In this document: positions 34,721 to 42,490 of the stretch, piece by piece
How positions within the stretch are numbered: position 1 is the first letter of the stretch
How the letters are laid out: every line of letters starts with the position of its first letter
NCBI RefSeq assembly: GCF_018449725.1
Contig: NZ_JAAVVC010000027.1
Span: 1-64,000 of the forward strand
Length of the DNA stretch: 64,000 bases
Direction of reading: 5' to 3'
Source: Pseudomonas sp. dw_612
Lineage (GTDB): Bacteria; Pseudomonadota; Gammaproteobacteria; Pseudomonadales; Pseudomonadaceae
Made by a program: the position numbers and the translations under genes
Notes under the pieces: model-generated
What the model was told of the DNA's origin: nothing
What the model saw: the letters and a program-made list of their open reading frames with translations, nothing else
The model's database searches: none

Positions 34721-36649
34721 ATGGCTTCTCGTAGTCTTCAATCGAAGTTCGTTCTTCCGGTCCTGGCCATTGTGGTGCTGACCACGTTGGTGCTTGTTGC
34801 CGTCATTTCCGTAAGAACCAGCCGCACTATCGAGCAGTCCGCGCACGATAAAATGCAGGAGCAGCTTTCCAGCATGCAGCACGTTCTCGACGTGATCGAC
34901 ACCCTCATGATGGAACGTGTGAAGGGGTCGATGGCGCTGCTGATGGAGCGCGGTCAATTCCAGGGGGTTCCACATCAAGGCGAGCGAGTGGCCGTCAGCG
35001 ACAGGATGGTGCCTGACCTCGTTCTGGATGGTCAGCCACAGGCGAACAACTTCGAACTGGTTGACCGGGTGGCGTCCAGTCAGGGTGGGTCGGCGACGTT
35101 GTTCTCCAGGGCCAATGACGAGTTTGTGCGCATCAGCACCAATGTACTGGTCGACGGCAAGCGCGCCATTGGCACGCTGCTCGATCCCCTCGGAATGCCG
35201 GTTAGCGCGATTCGAAAGGGCCAGGCGTTCTATGGGCAAGTCGATATCCTGGGCAATCCGTACCTGACAGGCTACGAACCTATTCTGGACAGCCTGAAAC
35301 AGACGGTGGGCATCTGGTATGTGGGTTACAAGGTCGACATGCAAGCCTTGCAGGAGTCCATCGCAAAGAGCCACATCCTGAGCGGTGGCTTCGTCGCGTT
35401 ATTGGACAATAAGGACAATGTGCGCTTTCAATCGAAAAGCGTCGAAACGGATACCGTGCGGCGTGTTGCCGATGGCAGCCGTCAGGGCTGGGTGGTGAAA
35501 CGTGAACGCTTCACCCCTTGGGGGTTCACCATGATGGCGGCTTACCCCGAAGAAGAAGTCCGGATTGCCGTCAGGAATGAAATCATTCGTGTAGCCGTGA
35601 GCGGTCTGGCGCTGGCCGCTGCGTTGATGGGCCTGGTCTTCTGGCTGTCGCGCTCGCTGGTGGTCAAGCCTTTGAGCCTGGCGGTCGGGGTGGCCCGCAA
35701 GATCGCGGCGGGAGATTTGTCATCGCCCTCCTCTACCACCCTGCGTAACGATGAGATTGGCGATCTGGTCCGCTCACTGAGCAATATGCAAATGTCATTG
35801 CGTCAGATGATCGGCAACATCGCGGGCAATGCCCAAACGATTTCCGCGCTGTCGTCCTCACTCTCCTCTTCTGCCGATGACGTGGCCACTCAATCGGAGC
35901 AACAGAGTGGCGCCGCGGCTTCGGCGGCCGCATCGCTGGAGGAACTGAGCACCAGTATTGGCCATGTCTCAGTCAAGGCCCGCGAATCCTTCAGCCTGGC
36001 TCAAGACGCAGGCGACAAGGCCAGGCTGGGCGGCGTCGTGGTGGAGAAAGCTTCAGCGGAAATGCACAACATCGCCGACAGCGTCAGTCAGTCGTCCGAG
36101 CGCATCGTTTTGCTGGGGCAACACTCGGCCCGGATTTCAACCATTGTCGGCGTCATCAAATCGATCGCCGACCAGACCAACCTGCTCGCACTGAACGCGG
36201 CCATTGAGGCAGCGCGGGCCGGCGAGCACGGACGCGGCTTCGCGGTCGTCGCCGATGAAGTCCGGGAGCTTGCCGAGCGCACCGCACGCTCCACGGTAGA
36301 AATCACGACGATGATCGGCGCTATCCAATCAGGAACGGAACAGACCGTGCAGACCATGCGGGAGGGGCAGGTACGCGCCCACGCCGGCGTTGAAATGGCC
36401 GGCGCGGCCGGACGTGCCGTGATGGACATCCGCGGTTGCTCCGAACAGGTCGTGGATGCCGTCAATAGCATTTCCGCAGCCCTTGAACAGCAAAACGCGG
36501 CTAATCATGAAATTGCCGTCAACGTGGCCAACATGGCGGAGATGTCTGAGAAAAACACGTTCGCGGTCCAGCAAGTCGCGCAGGCGTCCAGGCAATTGCA
36601 AGCGTCTTCCAACTCGCTACGGGCAACCGTTGACCTGTTCAAGTTATGA
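34721..36649 (+). CDS. Methyl-accepting chemotaxis protein with Cache-type sensor
   Basis: Chemoreceptor, 642 aa. TM1 (about 9-31) is followed by a large periplasmic Cache-like domain (about 35-285; AFYGQVDILGNPYLTGYEPI, VGIWYVGYKVDM), TM2 (about 290-315), HAMP and a signalling domain with NLLALNAAIEAARAGEHGR. This sensor type, often seen in Pseudomonas PctA-like and organic-acid receptors, differs from the 4HB sensors upstream. I use the ATG at 34721 with GGATG upstream, not the GTG four codons earlier. Gene order porin, PstS-like protein, receptor, then histidine kinase makes it the bridge between a periplasmic module and two-component signalling. Confidence 0.94.
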   Translation: MASRSLQSKFVLPVLAIVVLTTLVLVAVISVRTSRTIEQSAHDKMQEQLSSMQHVLDVIDTLMMERVKGSMALLMERGQFQGVPHQGERVAVSDRMVPDLVLDGQPQANNFELVDRVASSQGGSATLFSRANDEFVRISTNVLVDGKRAIGTLLDPLGMPVSAIRKGQAFYGQVDILGNPYLTGYEPILDSLKQTVGIWYVGYKVDMQALQESIAKSHILSGGFVALLDNKDNVRFQSKSVETDTVRRVADGSRQGWVVKRERFTPWGFTMMAAYPEEEVRIAVRNEIIRVAVSGLALAAALMGLVFWLSRSLVVKPLSLAVGVARKIAAGDLSSPSSTTLRNDEIGDLVRSLSNMQMSLRQMIGNIAGNAQTISALSSSLSSSADDVATQSEQQSGAAASAAASLEELSTSIGHVSVKARESFSLAQDAGDKARLGGVVVEKASAEMHNIADSVSQSSERIVLLGQHSARISTIVGVIKSIADQTNLLALNAAIEAARAGEHGRGFAVVADEVRELAERTARSTVEITTMIGAIQSGTEQTVQTMREGQVRAHAGVEMAGAAGRAVMDIRGCSEQVVDAVNSISAALEQQNAANHEIAVNVANMAEMSEKNTFAVQQVAQASRQLQASSNSLRATVDLFKL

Positions 36650-36709
36650 ACTTGACCCATTCACCCCCTGATCCACGGCGAACCCGAATTCATATTGAGC
36701 GACGTACCG

Positions 36710-39490
36710 ATGCTGTTATCAATCGAACCGGATAGCGCCGACGCGCAGACGGCACTGGAAAGTCAGGACCTGTCCCACGTTGCGTTCGAGTTCGCAACCA
36801 TCGGCCTGGCCCTGTTAGCCCTGGACGGGCGCTGGCTGCGCGTCAATCGTCACCTCTGTGAGTTGCTCGGGCGCAGTGAGAGCGAATTGCTGCACACCAC
36901 CAGCCAGGCCTTGACCCATCCGGACGACCTGCCAGAAGCACTGGCCGCCGGCCAACGCCTGGTACTGGGCGAGACGCCCGAGATTCGCCTGAAAAAGCGC
37001 TACCGCCACCGTGACGGCCACTACCTCAAGGTACAACTGACGTGCAGCGCGATACGCTCCAGCGACAACACGCCCCTGCATTTCGTCATCCAGATTGAAG
37101 ACCGCAGCCGTCTCCTTGAGGCCGAAGAGCGCCTGACCCTGCTGGAAACCCGGCTGCGCACCAGCGAGCAGCAGTTCCGTGCCCTGGCCCACAACACGTC
37201 AAATATCGTCATCCGCTACGACCTCAATTGCCGCCGCACGTATGTCAATCCGGCCTTCGAGCGGGAGACCGGCATCCCAATGGCGCACGCCCTGCAATGC
37301 AGTCTTGCAGACAGTTGGAGCACGGACATACCGGTTGAGCGCTACCTCAAGCAACTGCGTCAGGTGATGCTCACCGGTCTGCCTCAAGACATTATTCTGG
37401 AGTGGTCGCGCCCCCAGCGCGGCGAGATGGCCATTCACGCCTTGAAGCTGATTCCCGAGATAAGTGCCAACGGTTCGGTGGTCAGCGTTCTGGCCAAGGG
37501 GCATAACATCACCGCGCTCAAACGCCACGAGCGGCTGGAGGAAGCCCTGCTGCACATTTTCGAACGGTTGGCGCAGGGGGCCCGACTGCCGGAAGTCCTG
37601 GCACTGGTGACGAAATACATTGAGCAGGCAAAGCCGCACTTTCTGGCCAGCATCATGCTGGTGGACGACGACGGTCTTTACCTGCTTCCCGGCTCGGCGC
37701 CCAGCCTGCCAACCAGTTATTCGCAAGGACGCGGTCGCATCGAAATCGGCAAAGGCCTCGGTATCTGTGCCACCGCCGCGTGGAGCGGCAACACGGTCAT
37801 TGCCGAAGACCTGGCCTCACACCCCTACTGCAATGTTTTCCGCGAACAAGCCATCAAGGCCGGGCTGCGTGCCTGCTGGTCGGAACCGATCAAGGACTCC
37901 GCCGGCAAGGTGCTGGGGACCTTTTGCATCTACTTGCGTCACCCCGGGCGGCCGACGAACGACGACCTCAAACTGGTTCGTCAAGCCAGCCATATGGCCG
38001 CTATCGCCATCGAGCGCAAACGTGCCGAGACATTGCTGCTCGAGAGCGAACAACGTTACCGGGAAATTTCCGACAAATCCCTGGATGCCCTGTTTCTGCT
38101 GGAAGTCACCGAGGACGGGGTCTTCCGGACCATCGAGGTCAACCCGACCTACGAACGTTACGCCGGCATGGGCCGCGCGGAACTGATCGGCAAGAACATC
38201 GAGACCACGCTTGCGCCCCCAGTCGCGGCTATTGCCATGGCCAAGATGCGACAGTGCGTGGAAAGCGCAACCGTGCTCGACGAAGAAGAGGCGCTGGACC
38301 TGCCGGCCGGGCAACTGACCTATTTCCACACGACGCTGGTTCCGGTACGGGATGCTTACGGACGCGTCCACCGAATCGTCGGTATCGCCCGCGACATCAC
38401 CGCGCGCAAACATGCGGAACACGTTCTGCATACCCGCGAACAGGAATTCCGCGCGTTAGTAGAGAACACCCCGGATGTGGTGGCGCGCTTCGATTTGCAG
38501 TGCCGCTTTTTGTATGCCAACCCCGCCGCGCAACACATGCTCGAACGCCCACTGGCCTTTCTGCTCGGCAAAAACTCCAGCCAAGCATCGCCCCGCTCGC
38601 CCGCCGCCAAATCCTTTCAAGACAAGCTCGAACGCATCATCCGGACCGGCGAAGCGACCGCCGAGGAATTGACCCTGGACGTGCCGGTGATACAAGACGC
38701 AGAAGCGGCCTGTTACCTGGTCCGACTGGTTCCCGAGCGCGATCAGCACGGGCGGCTGGTCAGCATTCTCGCCGTCGGCCGCAACATCAGTGCCATGCGT
38801 GCCGCCGAGCGACGCCTGAAAGAATCCCATGCACAACTGCGTCAGCTCTCCAGTTACCGCGAAAGCACGCGGGAAGAGGAACGCAAGCGCATCGCCCGGG
38901 AAATTCACGACGAACTGGGGCAGCAACTGACCGTTCTGCGCATGGGAATTTCGATGCTGCGCCTGCAATTCGGCAGCGATCATCCGCTGCTGGTGGAGCG
39001 GGTCCAGGCGCTGATGGTACGGGTCGACGAAACCATTCAGGTGGTTCGCAACGTCGCCACCAGCCTGCGCCCCTCCGCACTCGACATGGGCCTGACCTCG
39101 GCCCTCGAATGGCTGGTTTCCGAATTTTCGCGCAACACGACCATTCCTTGCCGACTGAATGCGCCCTCGGCTCGCTTGGAGCTCGACGACGAGCGCGCCA
39201 CCGCAATCTTCCGGGTGATTCAGGAGTGCCTGACCAATGTCGCGCGTCACGCCCAGGCCAGCCGAGTGGATATCGACCTCGAGCGCGGCGTCGGGCATGT
39301 GCAGATTGAAGTGCGGGACAACGGCAAAGGCTTCGACCCGGAGCAACTGCCCAAAGGCACGCTCGGGATGCTCGGCATGCACGAGCGAGGACACATGCTT
39401 GGCGGCACCGTTACCGTAAACAGCCACCCCGGACAGGGTACTCACGTCCGGGTGAATATCCCCTTCCAGGTAAACCCGGAGACTCCATGA
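36710..39490 (+). CDS. PAS/GAF sensor histidine kinase (NarX/DesK type)
   Basis: Cytoplasmic hybrid-sensor kinase, 926 aa, without membrane segments. In order: PAS (about 20-135), PAS (about 150-270), GAF (about 285-430), PAS (about 440-560), PAS (about 575-695), HisKA_3 dimerisation domain with phospho-acceptor His in RIAREIHDELGQQ (about 730), and HATPase with VIQECLTNVARHAQA and EVRDNGKGFDP. Four PAS domains plus a GAF imply redox, light or small-ligand sensing, but no cofactor residue is identifiable. It overlaps the response-regulator gene by 4 nt (ATGA), so the two are a cognate pair. The start is the ATG at 36710; a TTG five codons earlier is less likely. Confidence 0.92.
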   Translation: MLLSIEPDSADAQTALESQDLSHVAFEFATIGLALLALDGRWLRVNRHLCELLGRSESELLHTTSQALTHPDDLPEALAAGQRLVLGETPEIRLKKRYRHRDGHYLKVQLTCSAIRSSDNTPLHFVIQIEDRSRLLEAEERLTLLETRLRTSEQQFRALAHNTSNIVIRYDLNCRRTYVNPAFERETGIPMAHALQCSLADSWSTDIPVERYLKQLRQVMLTGLPQDIILEWSRPQRGEMAIHALKLIPEISANGSVVSVLAKGHNITALKRHERLEEALLHIFERLAQGARLPEVLALVTKYIEQAKPHFLASIMLVDDDGLYLLPGSAPSLPTSYSQGRGRIEIGKGLGICATAAWSGNTVIAEDLASHPYCNVFREQAIKAGLRACWSEPIKDSAGKVLGTFCIYLRHPGRPTNDDLKLVRQASHMAAIAIERKRAETLLLESEQRYREISDKSLDALFLLEVTEDGVFRTIEVNPTYERYAGMGRAELIGKNIETTLAPPVAAIAMAKMRQCVESATVLDEEEALDLPAGQLTYFHTTLVPVRDAYGRVHRIVGIARDITARKHAEHVLHTREQEFRALVENTPDVVARFDLQCRFLYANPAAQHMLERPLAFLLGKNSSQASPRSPAAKSFQDKLERIIRTGEATAEELTLDVPVIQDAEAACYLVRLVPERDQHGRLVSILAVGRNISAMRAAERRLKESHAQLRQLSSYRESTREEERKRIAREIHDELGQQLTVLRMGISMLRLQFGSDHPLLVERVQALMVRVDETIQVVRNVATSLRPSALDMGLTSALEWLVSEFSRNTTIPCRLNAPSARLELDDERATAIFRVIQECLTNVARHAQASRVDIDLERGVGHVQIEVRDNGKGFDPEQLPKGTLGMLGMHERGHMLGGTVTVNSHPGQGTHVRVNIPFQVNPETP

Positions 39491-40119
39491 TCCAACTGAT
39501 GATCGCTGACGACCACGCCATCATGCGCGAAGGTCTGAAACAGCTCTTCGCCCTGGCTGGCGATCTGCAAGTCATAGGTGAAGCAGAAAACGGTGTGATG
39601 CTGTTTGAGCAACTGCGCCAAGGCCACGTCGACCTGCTGCTGCTCGACATGAGCATGCCCGGCATCAGCGGCGAAGACCTGATCGCGCGTATCCATACGC
39701 ACTATCCGCAGCTGCCGATTCTGGTGCTGAGCATGCACAACGAAGTGCAGATCGCGCAGCGGGCACTGAGGTCGGGCGCCTCTGGCTATCTGACCAAGGA
39801 CCGCGACCCCGAGGCCCTGCTCACGGCGATCCGCCGCGTCGCGAACGGCGGACGCTACATCGACGCCGCCCTGGCCGAACAGATCGCCTTCGCGGCCAGC
39901 GGCCTGGGCCCGTATACCCAGCACGACATGCTCACTGACCGGGAATTGCAGGTCATGCGTTTGCTCGCGCGTGGCTTTAGCGTTTCGCGTACCGCCACAG
40001 AACTGTCCATCAGCCACAAGACCATCAGCACCCATAAAGCACGCATGATGGAAAAAATGGGGTTTACCAGCATGTCGGAAATTGTCCGCTACGCCGTGAG
40101 TCAACGGCTTATCGAGTGA
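39487..40119 (+). CDS. NarL/FixJ-family response regulator
   Basis: DNA-binding response regulator, 210 aa. Receiver domain 1-120 with the acidic pair ADDH (4-7), phospho-acceptor Asp in LLLLDMSMPG (about 54) and conserved Lys in YLTKDRD; LuxR-type helix-turn-helix about 145-205 (LTDRELQVMRLLARG, ISHKTISTHKARMMEKMG). It overlaps the PAS/GAF kinase gene by 4 nt and should be phosphorylated by it. A close paralogue is encoded at 41833-42474, on the other side of the cheW gene. Target genes are unknown; the local cluster is the simplest guess. Confidence 0.93.
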   Translation: MIQLMIADDHAIMREGLKQLFALAGDLQVIGEAENGVMLFEQLRQGHVDLLLLDMSMPGISGEDLIARIHTHYPQLPILVLSMHNEVQIAQRALRSGASGYLTKDRDPEALLTAIRRVANGGRYIDAALAEQIAFAASGLGPYTQHDMLTDRELQVMRLLARGFSVSRTATELSISHKTISTHKARMMEKMGFTSMSEIVRYAVSQRLIE

Positions 40120-40188
40120 CCCGTCTTCGGCCCGTAACGTTGCACCGTGCACCTCACAAAAGCACCGCAAAACCTCAAGCAACAGGTC

Positions 40189-40204
40189 GTAGGGCAATGC
40201 CTAC
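40189..40204. other. Hairpin GTAGG-gcaatg-CCTAC
   Basis: A short hairpin in the 287-bp gap between the response-regulator and cheW genes. The same element with loop gcgatg occurs at 31208-31223 after the HDOD gene. No T-run follows. The rest of the gap shows no gene I can support. Confidence 0.4.
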
Positions 40205-40406
40205 CCAACCCCCGCCACACGCCCACTCCAAAACCAGCGTTGACCGATGTCCAGGCCCGGTGCACGGCCGGCATCATGCGATGCCACCGGGATTACGCTG
40301 CATATTTTTTGCAGGACTACCCGCTCCGGCAGTCAGGTCACCGGCCGGAGAATCCGCATTGAGCGCATCTACCGCCCCCCGCTAACGAACCACGATGGAA
40401 GTAGAT

Positions 40407-41339
40407 ATGCACGACCTATCGTTTTGGCTATTGCTGGCCGCCACACCCGGTGCCGCGATGCTCGTCGTCCTGGGCATTCATTATCTGAAAACCCCACACA
40501 ACGACACAAAGGCGATCTCCCCTGTTGCGCCGCTGGTCGAGATGGAATCCTGCGGCCTGGAGCAATTCACGCGACAGACGATCGAGCAGATCACGGCCAT
40601 TTCCTCGGCCCTGTCCGATTGCGCGACGGCTGCAAAACACGTCGCCCCGCAGGATCCTCCGGCACATCCATCGACACTCGGTGGCTCCGTCGAGACCACT
40701 CGCAACGATGTTCTGGACAAAGACCTCGCCGTACTCGTCGCCAACATGCGCGAAATGGCCGCGCTCACCGCGCGCCTGCATGACGAAAGGCAGCACCTTG
40801 TCCCCAGGACCGTCACCCCGGTGCTGGTTGCCGACAGTGCGAAAAAAAACCGCTGCTACCTCTCCTTCACCCTGCGCGAAGAGCAATTTGCGGTGCGCAC
40901 GTTGAGCGTCTGCGGCGTCGTTGAGGCCTCTCAACTCATCACCAAGGCGAGCATGCCCCCGAAGCTGCGCAGGGCGATCAAGTTGGGCGGCGCGTTGGTC
41001 CCGGTGATCGACCTGGGCGTGTATCTGGGTGGGCAGCCCATAGAGATCGGTCGACGCACGAGTATCGTCATTCTGGAAGTGACCCTCGACGAGCGCGCAC
41101 AGATGATCGGCGTGGTGGTGGATTCGGTCGGCAAAGTGGAGGAAATCCCCCCGAGCGGCGTCGAATCGCGAGAGGCGTTTGACAGCGAGATCCACAAAGA
41201 CTTCACCGTCGGCACGATCACGGTCAACAACCACACGGTCACCCTGCTGGACATCGGACGAGGATTATTGACCCATGAATTCGTCGCGGGACGTGCGGCA
41301 ACCCCCTCCCAGGCGCAGGAAAACATCTCCCGTGGATAG
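40407..41339 (+). CDS. Membrane-anchored CheW-domain protein
   Basis: CheW proteins couple receptors to the CheA kinase. This 310-residue version is about twice the normal length: an N-terminal membrane helix (about 5-24, FWLLLAATPGAAMLVVLGI), a 115-residue cytoplasmic linker, and a C-terminal CheW domain (about 145-300; YLSFTLREEQFAVRTLSV, GALVPVIDLGVYLG, MIGVVVDSVGKVEEIPPS). Membrane tethering would keep the coupler near particular receptors. No cheA gene is in the window, so the partner kinase must be elsewhere. I prefer the ATG at 40407 (GGAAG 5 nt upstream) over one at 40395 that has no ribosome site. Confidence 0.88.
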   Translation: MHDLSFWLLLAATPGAAMLVVLGIHYLKTPHNDTKAISPVAPLVEMESCGLEQFTRQTIEQITAISSALSDCATAAKHVAPQDPPAHPSTLGGSVETTRNDVLDKDLAVLVANMREMAALTARLHDERQHLVPRTVTPVLVADSAKKNRCYLSFTLREEQFAVRTLSVCGVVEASQLITKASMPPKLRRAIKLGGALVPVIDLGVYLGGQPIEIGRRTSIVILEVTLDERAQMIGVVVDSVGKVEEIPPSGVESREAFDSEIHKDFTVGTITVNNHTVTLLDIGRGLLTHEFVAGRAATPSQAQENISRG

Positions 41340-41600
41340 CCGCCAAATCAGCCGGCTTCCGGGGCACTGCGGGCATTCCCCTACCTGAAAATCAGCCCAC
41401 ACTGATGGTCGTGGAGTCTGCACCGTTGCACTATGGTCCTGTGTCGATACCTACGCTTGGATTGCCGAAAGTTCGACACATCTGTGTGTTTGTGTGTGCG
41501 TGCTGCTCCTGGGTCGGGAGCCCGTGAAGTGTTGTCTATGAACCCCTACATAGTCCAACCGACCATGGATCTTCGCTTCTGGCGGGGATGGCGATTCTTG
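41340..41600 (+). other. Non-coding stretch ahead of a strong terminator; possible small RNA
   Basis: No convincing gene is seen between the cheW stop and the terminator at 41601-41636. The stretch has a TG-rich run (about 41471-41494) and a GCTCC...GGAGC hairpin near 41505-41521. The cheW mRNA may simply extend to the terminator, but the 260-bp length also allows a separate small RNA. A 71-codon frame across it (41433-41648) runs into the terminator and has no ribosome site. Confidence 0.3.
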
Positions 41601-41636
41601 GGTTCTTCACGATTACTCGTGAAGAACCTTTTTTTT
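41601..41636 (+). terminator. Strong intrinsic terminator
   Basis: A perfect 12-bp stem, GGTTCTTCACGA (41601-41612) with TCGTGAAGAACC (41617-41628), a 4-nt loop and eight T residues (41629-41636). It is the clearest terminator in the window and separates the cheW gene from the second response-regulator gene. Nothing is visible in the following 196 bp to 41832. Confidence 0.92.
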
Positions 41637-41832
41637 GCCCCTACATAAACAACTTCGCCCCTGCGGCCCCGCCACCTACGCAGCGGCAGAAAGCCCCTAC
41701 CGAAAAATCAGCCGTTCCCGATAGGCCGGCTGCTGGCAGCGTGCCACCATCGCTACAGCTTCAAACGTTTGTCTGGTCATCTGTACTCCCTTATCGACCT
41801 CCCGGTCCGCTCTACCAAAGCATCCATAACCT

Positions 41833-42474
41833 ATGCCAAAAAAAATCCGCCTGTTGATCGTCGACGACCACCCCATCATGCGCGAAGGGTTGAAACAACT
41901 GTTCGCCCTGACCAGCGACTTGAAGGTCGTCGCAGAGGCCGAAAACGGCGAGCTGGCGCTGCAGCGTTTGAAACAGGGCGATATCGACTTGCTGCTGCTC
42001 GATATGAACATGCCAGGGCTCTGCGGCGAGCCCTTGCTGACGCTCATTCACACCAAGCATCCGCGACAGAAAACGCTGGTGCTCAGCATGCACAACGACC
42101 CGCAGGTCGCCATACGCGCGCTCAAGGCCGGAGCCACCGGTTACCTGTGCAAGGTGTGCTCACTCGAGACGCTGCTGGGTGCGGTGCGCCGGGTTGCCTG
42201 CGGCGAGCGCATCATCGATCCGCACATAGCCGAATGCATAGCCTTCGAAGCCAATGAGCTGAAACAGCAGTTCCATCACGACCCGCTCACCGCCCGCGAG
42301 TCCCAGATCCTGCACCTGTTTGCCCTTGGCGCCAGCGTGACGCAAATAGCCCGGAAGCTGACCATCAGTAGCAAAACCGTGAGTACTCACAAGACTCGAT
42401 TGATGGAGAAGCTGGGCTTTTCCAGCAATGCCGAAATCGTTCGCTACGCCGTGAGCCAAAGGATTATCAAGTGA
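41833..42474 (+). CDS. NarL/FixJ-family response regulator (paralogue)
   Basis: Response regulator, 213 aa, with receiver (VDDHPIMREGLKQLFAL at 9-25, phospho-acceptor Asp in LLLLDMNMPG about 57, Lys in YLCKVCS) and LuxR-type DNA-binding domain (LTARESQILHLFALG, ISSKTVSTHKTRLMEKLG). It is very similar throughout to the regulator at 39487-40119, including the C-terminal EIVRYAVSQRIIK, indicating tandem duplication around the cheW gene. No kinase gene follows; instead a diguanylate cyclase gene begins 16 bp downstream with its ribosome site just after this stop. It may share the PAS/GAF kinase or control the cyclase operon. Confidence 0.92.
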   Translation: MPKKIRLLIVDDHPIMREGLKQLFALTSDLKVVAEAENGELALQRLKQGDIDLLLLDMNMPGLCGEPLLTLIHTKHPRQKTLVLSMHNDPQVAIRALKAGATGYLCKVCSLETLLGAVRRVACGERIIDPHIAECIAFEANELKQQFHHDPLTARESQILHLFALGASVTQIARKLTISSKTVSTHKTRLMEKLGFSSNAEIVRYAVSQRIIK

Positions 42475-42490
42475 CGAGAGGACATCAATA

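Noticed and set aside
41433..41648. 71-codon frame between cheW and the second regulator
   Set aside because: It crosses the strong terminator at 41601-41636, lacks a ribosome site and has no protein-like features.
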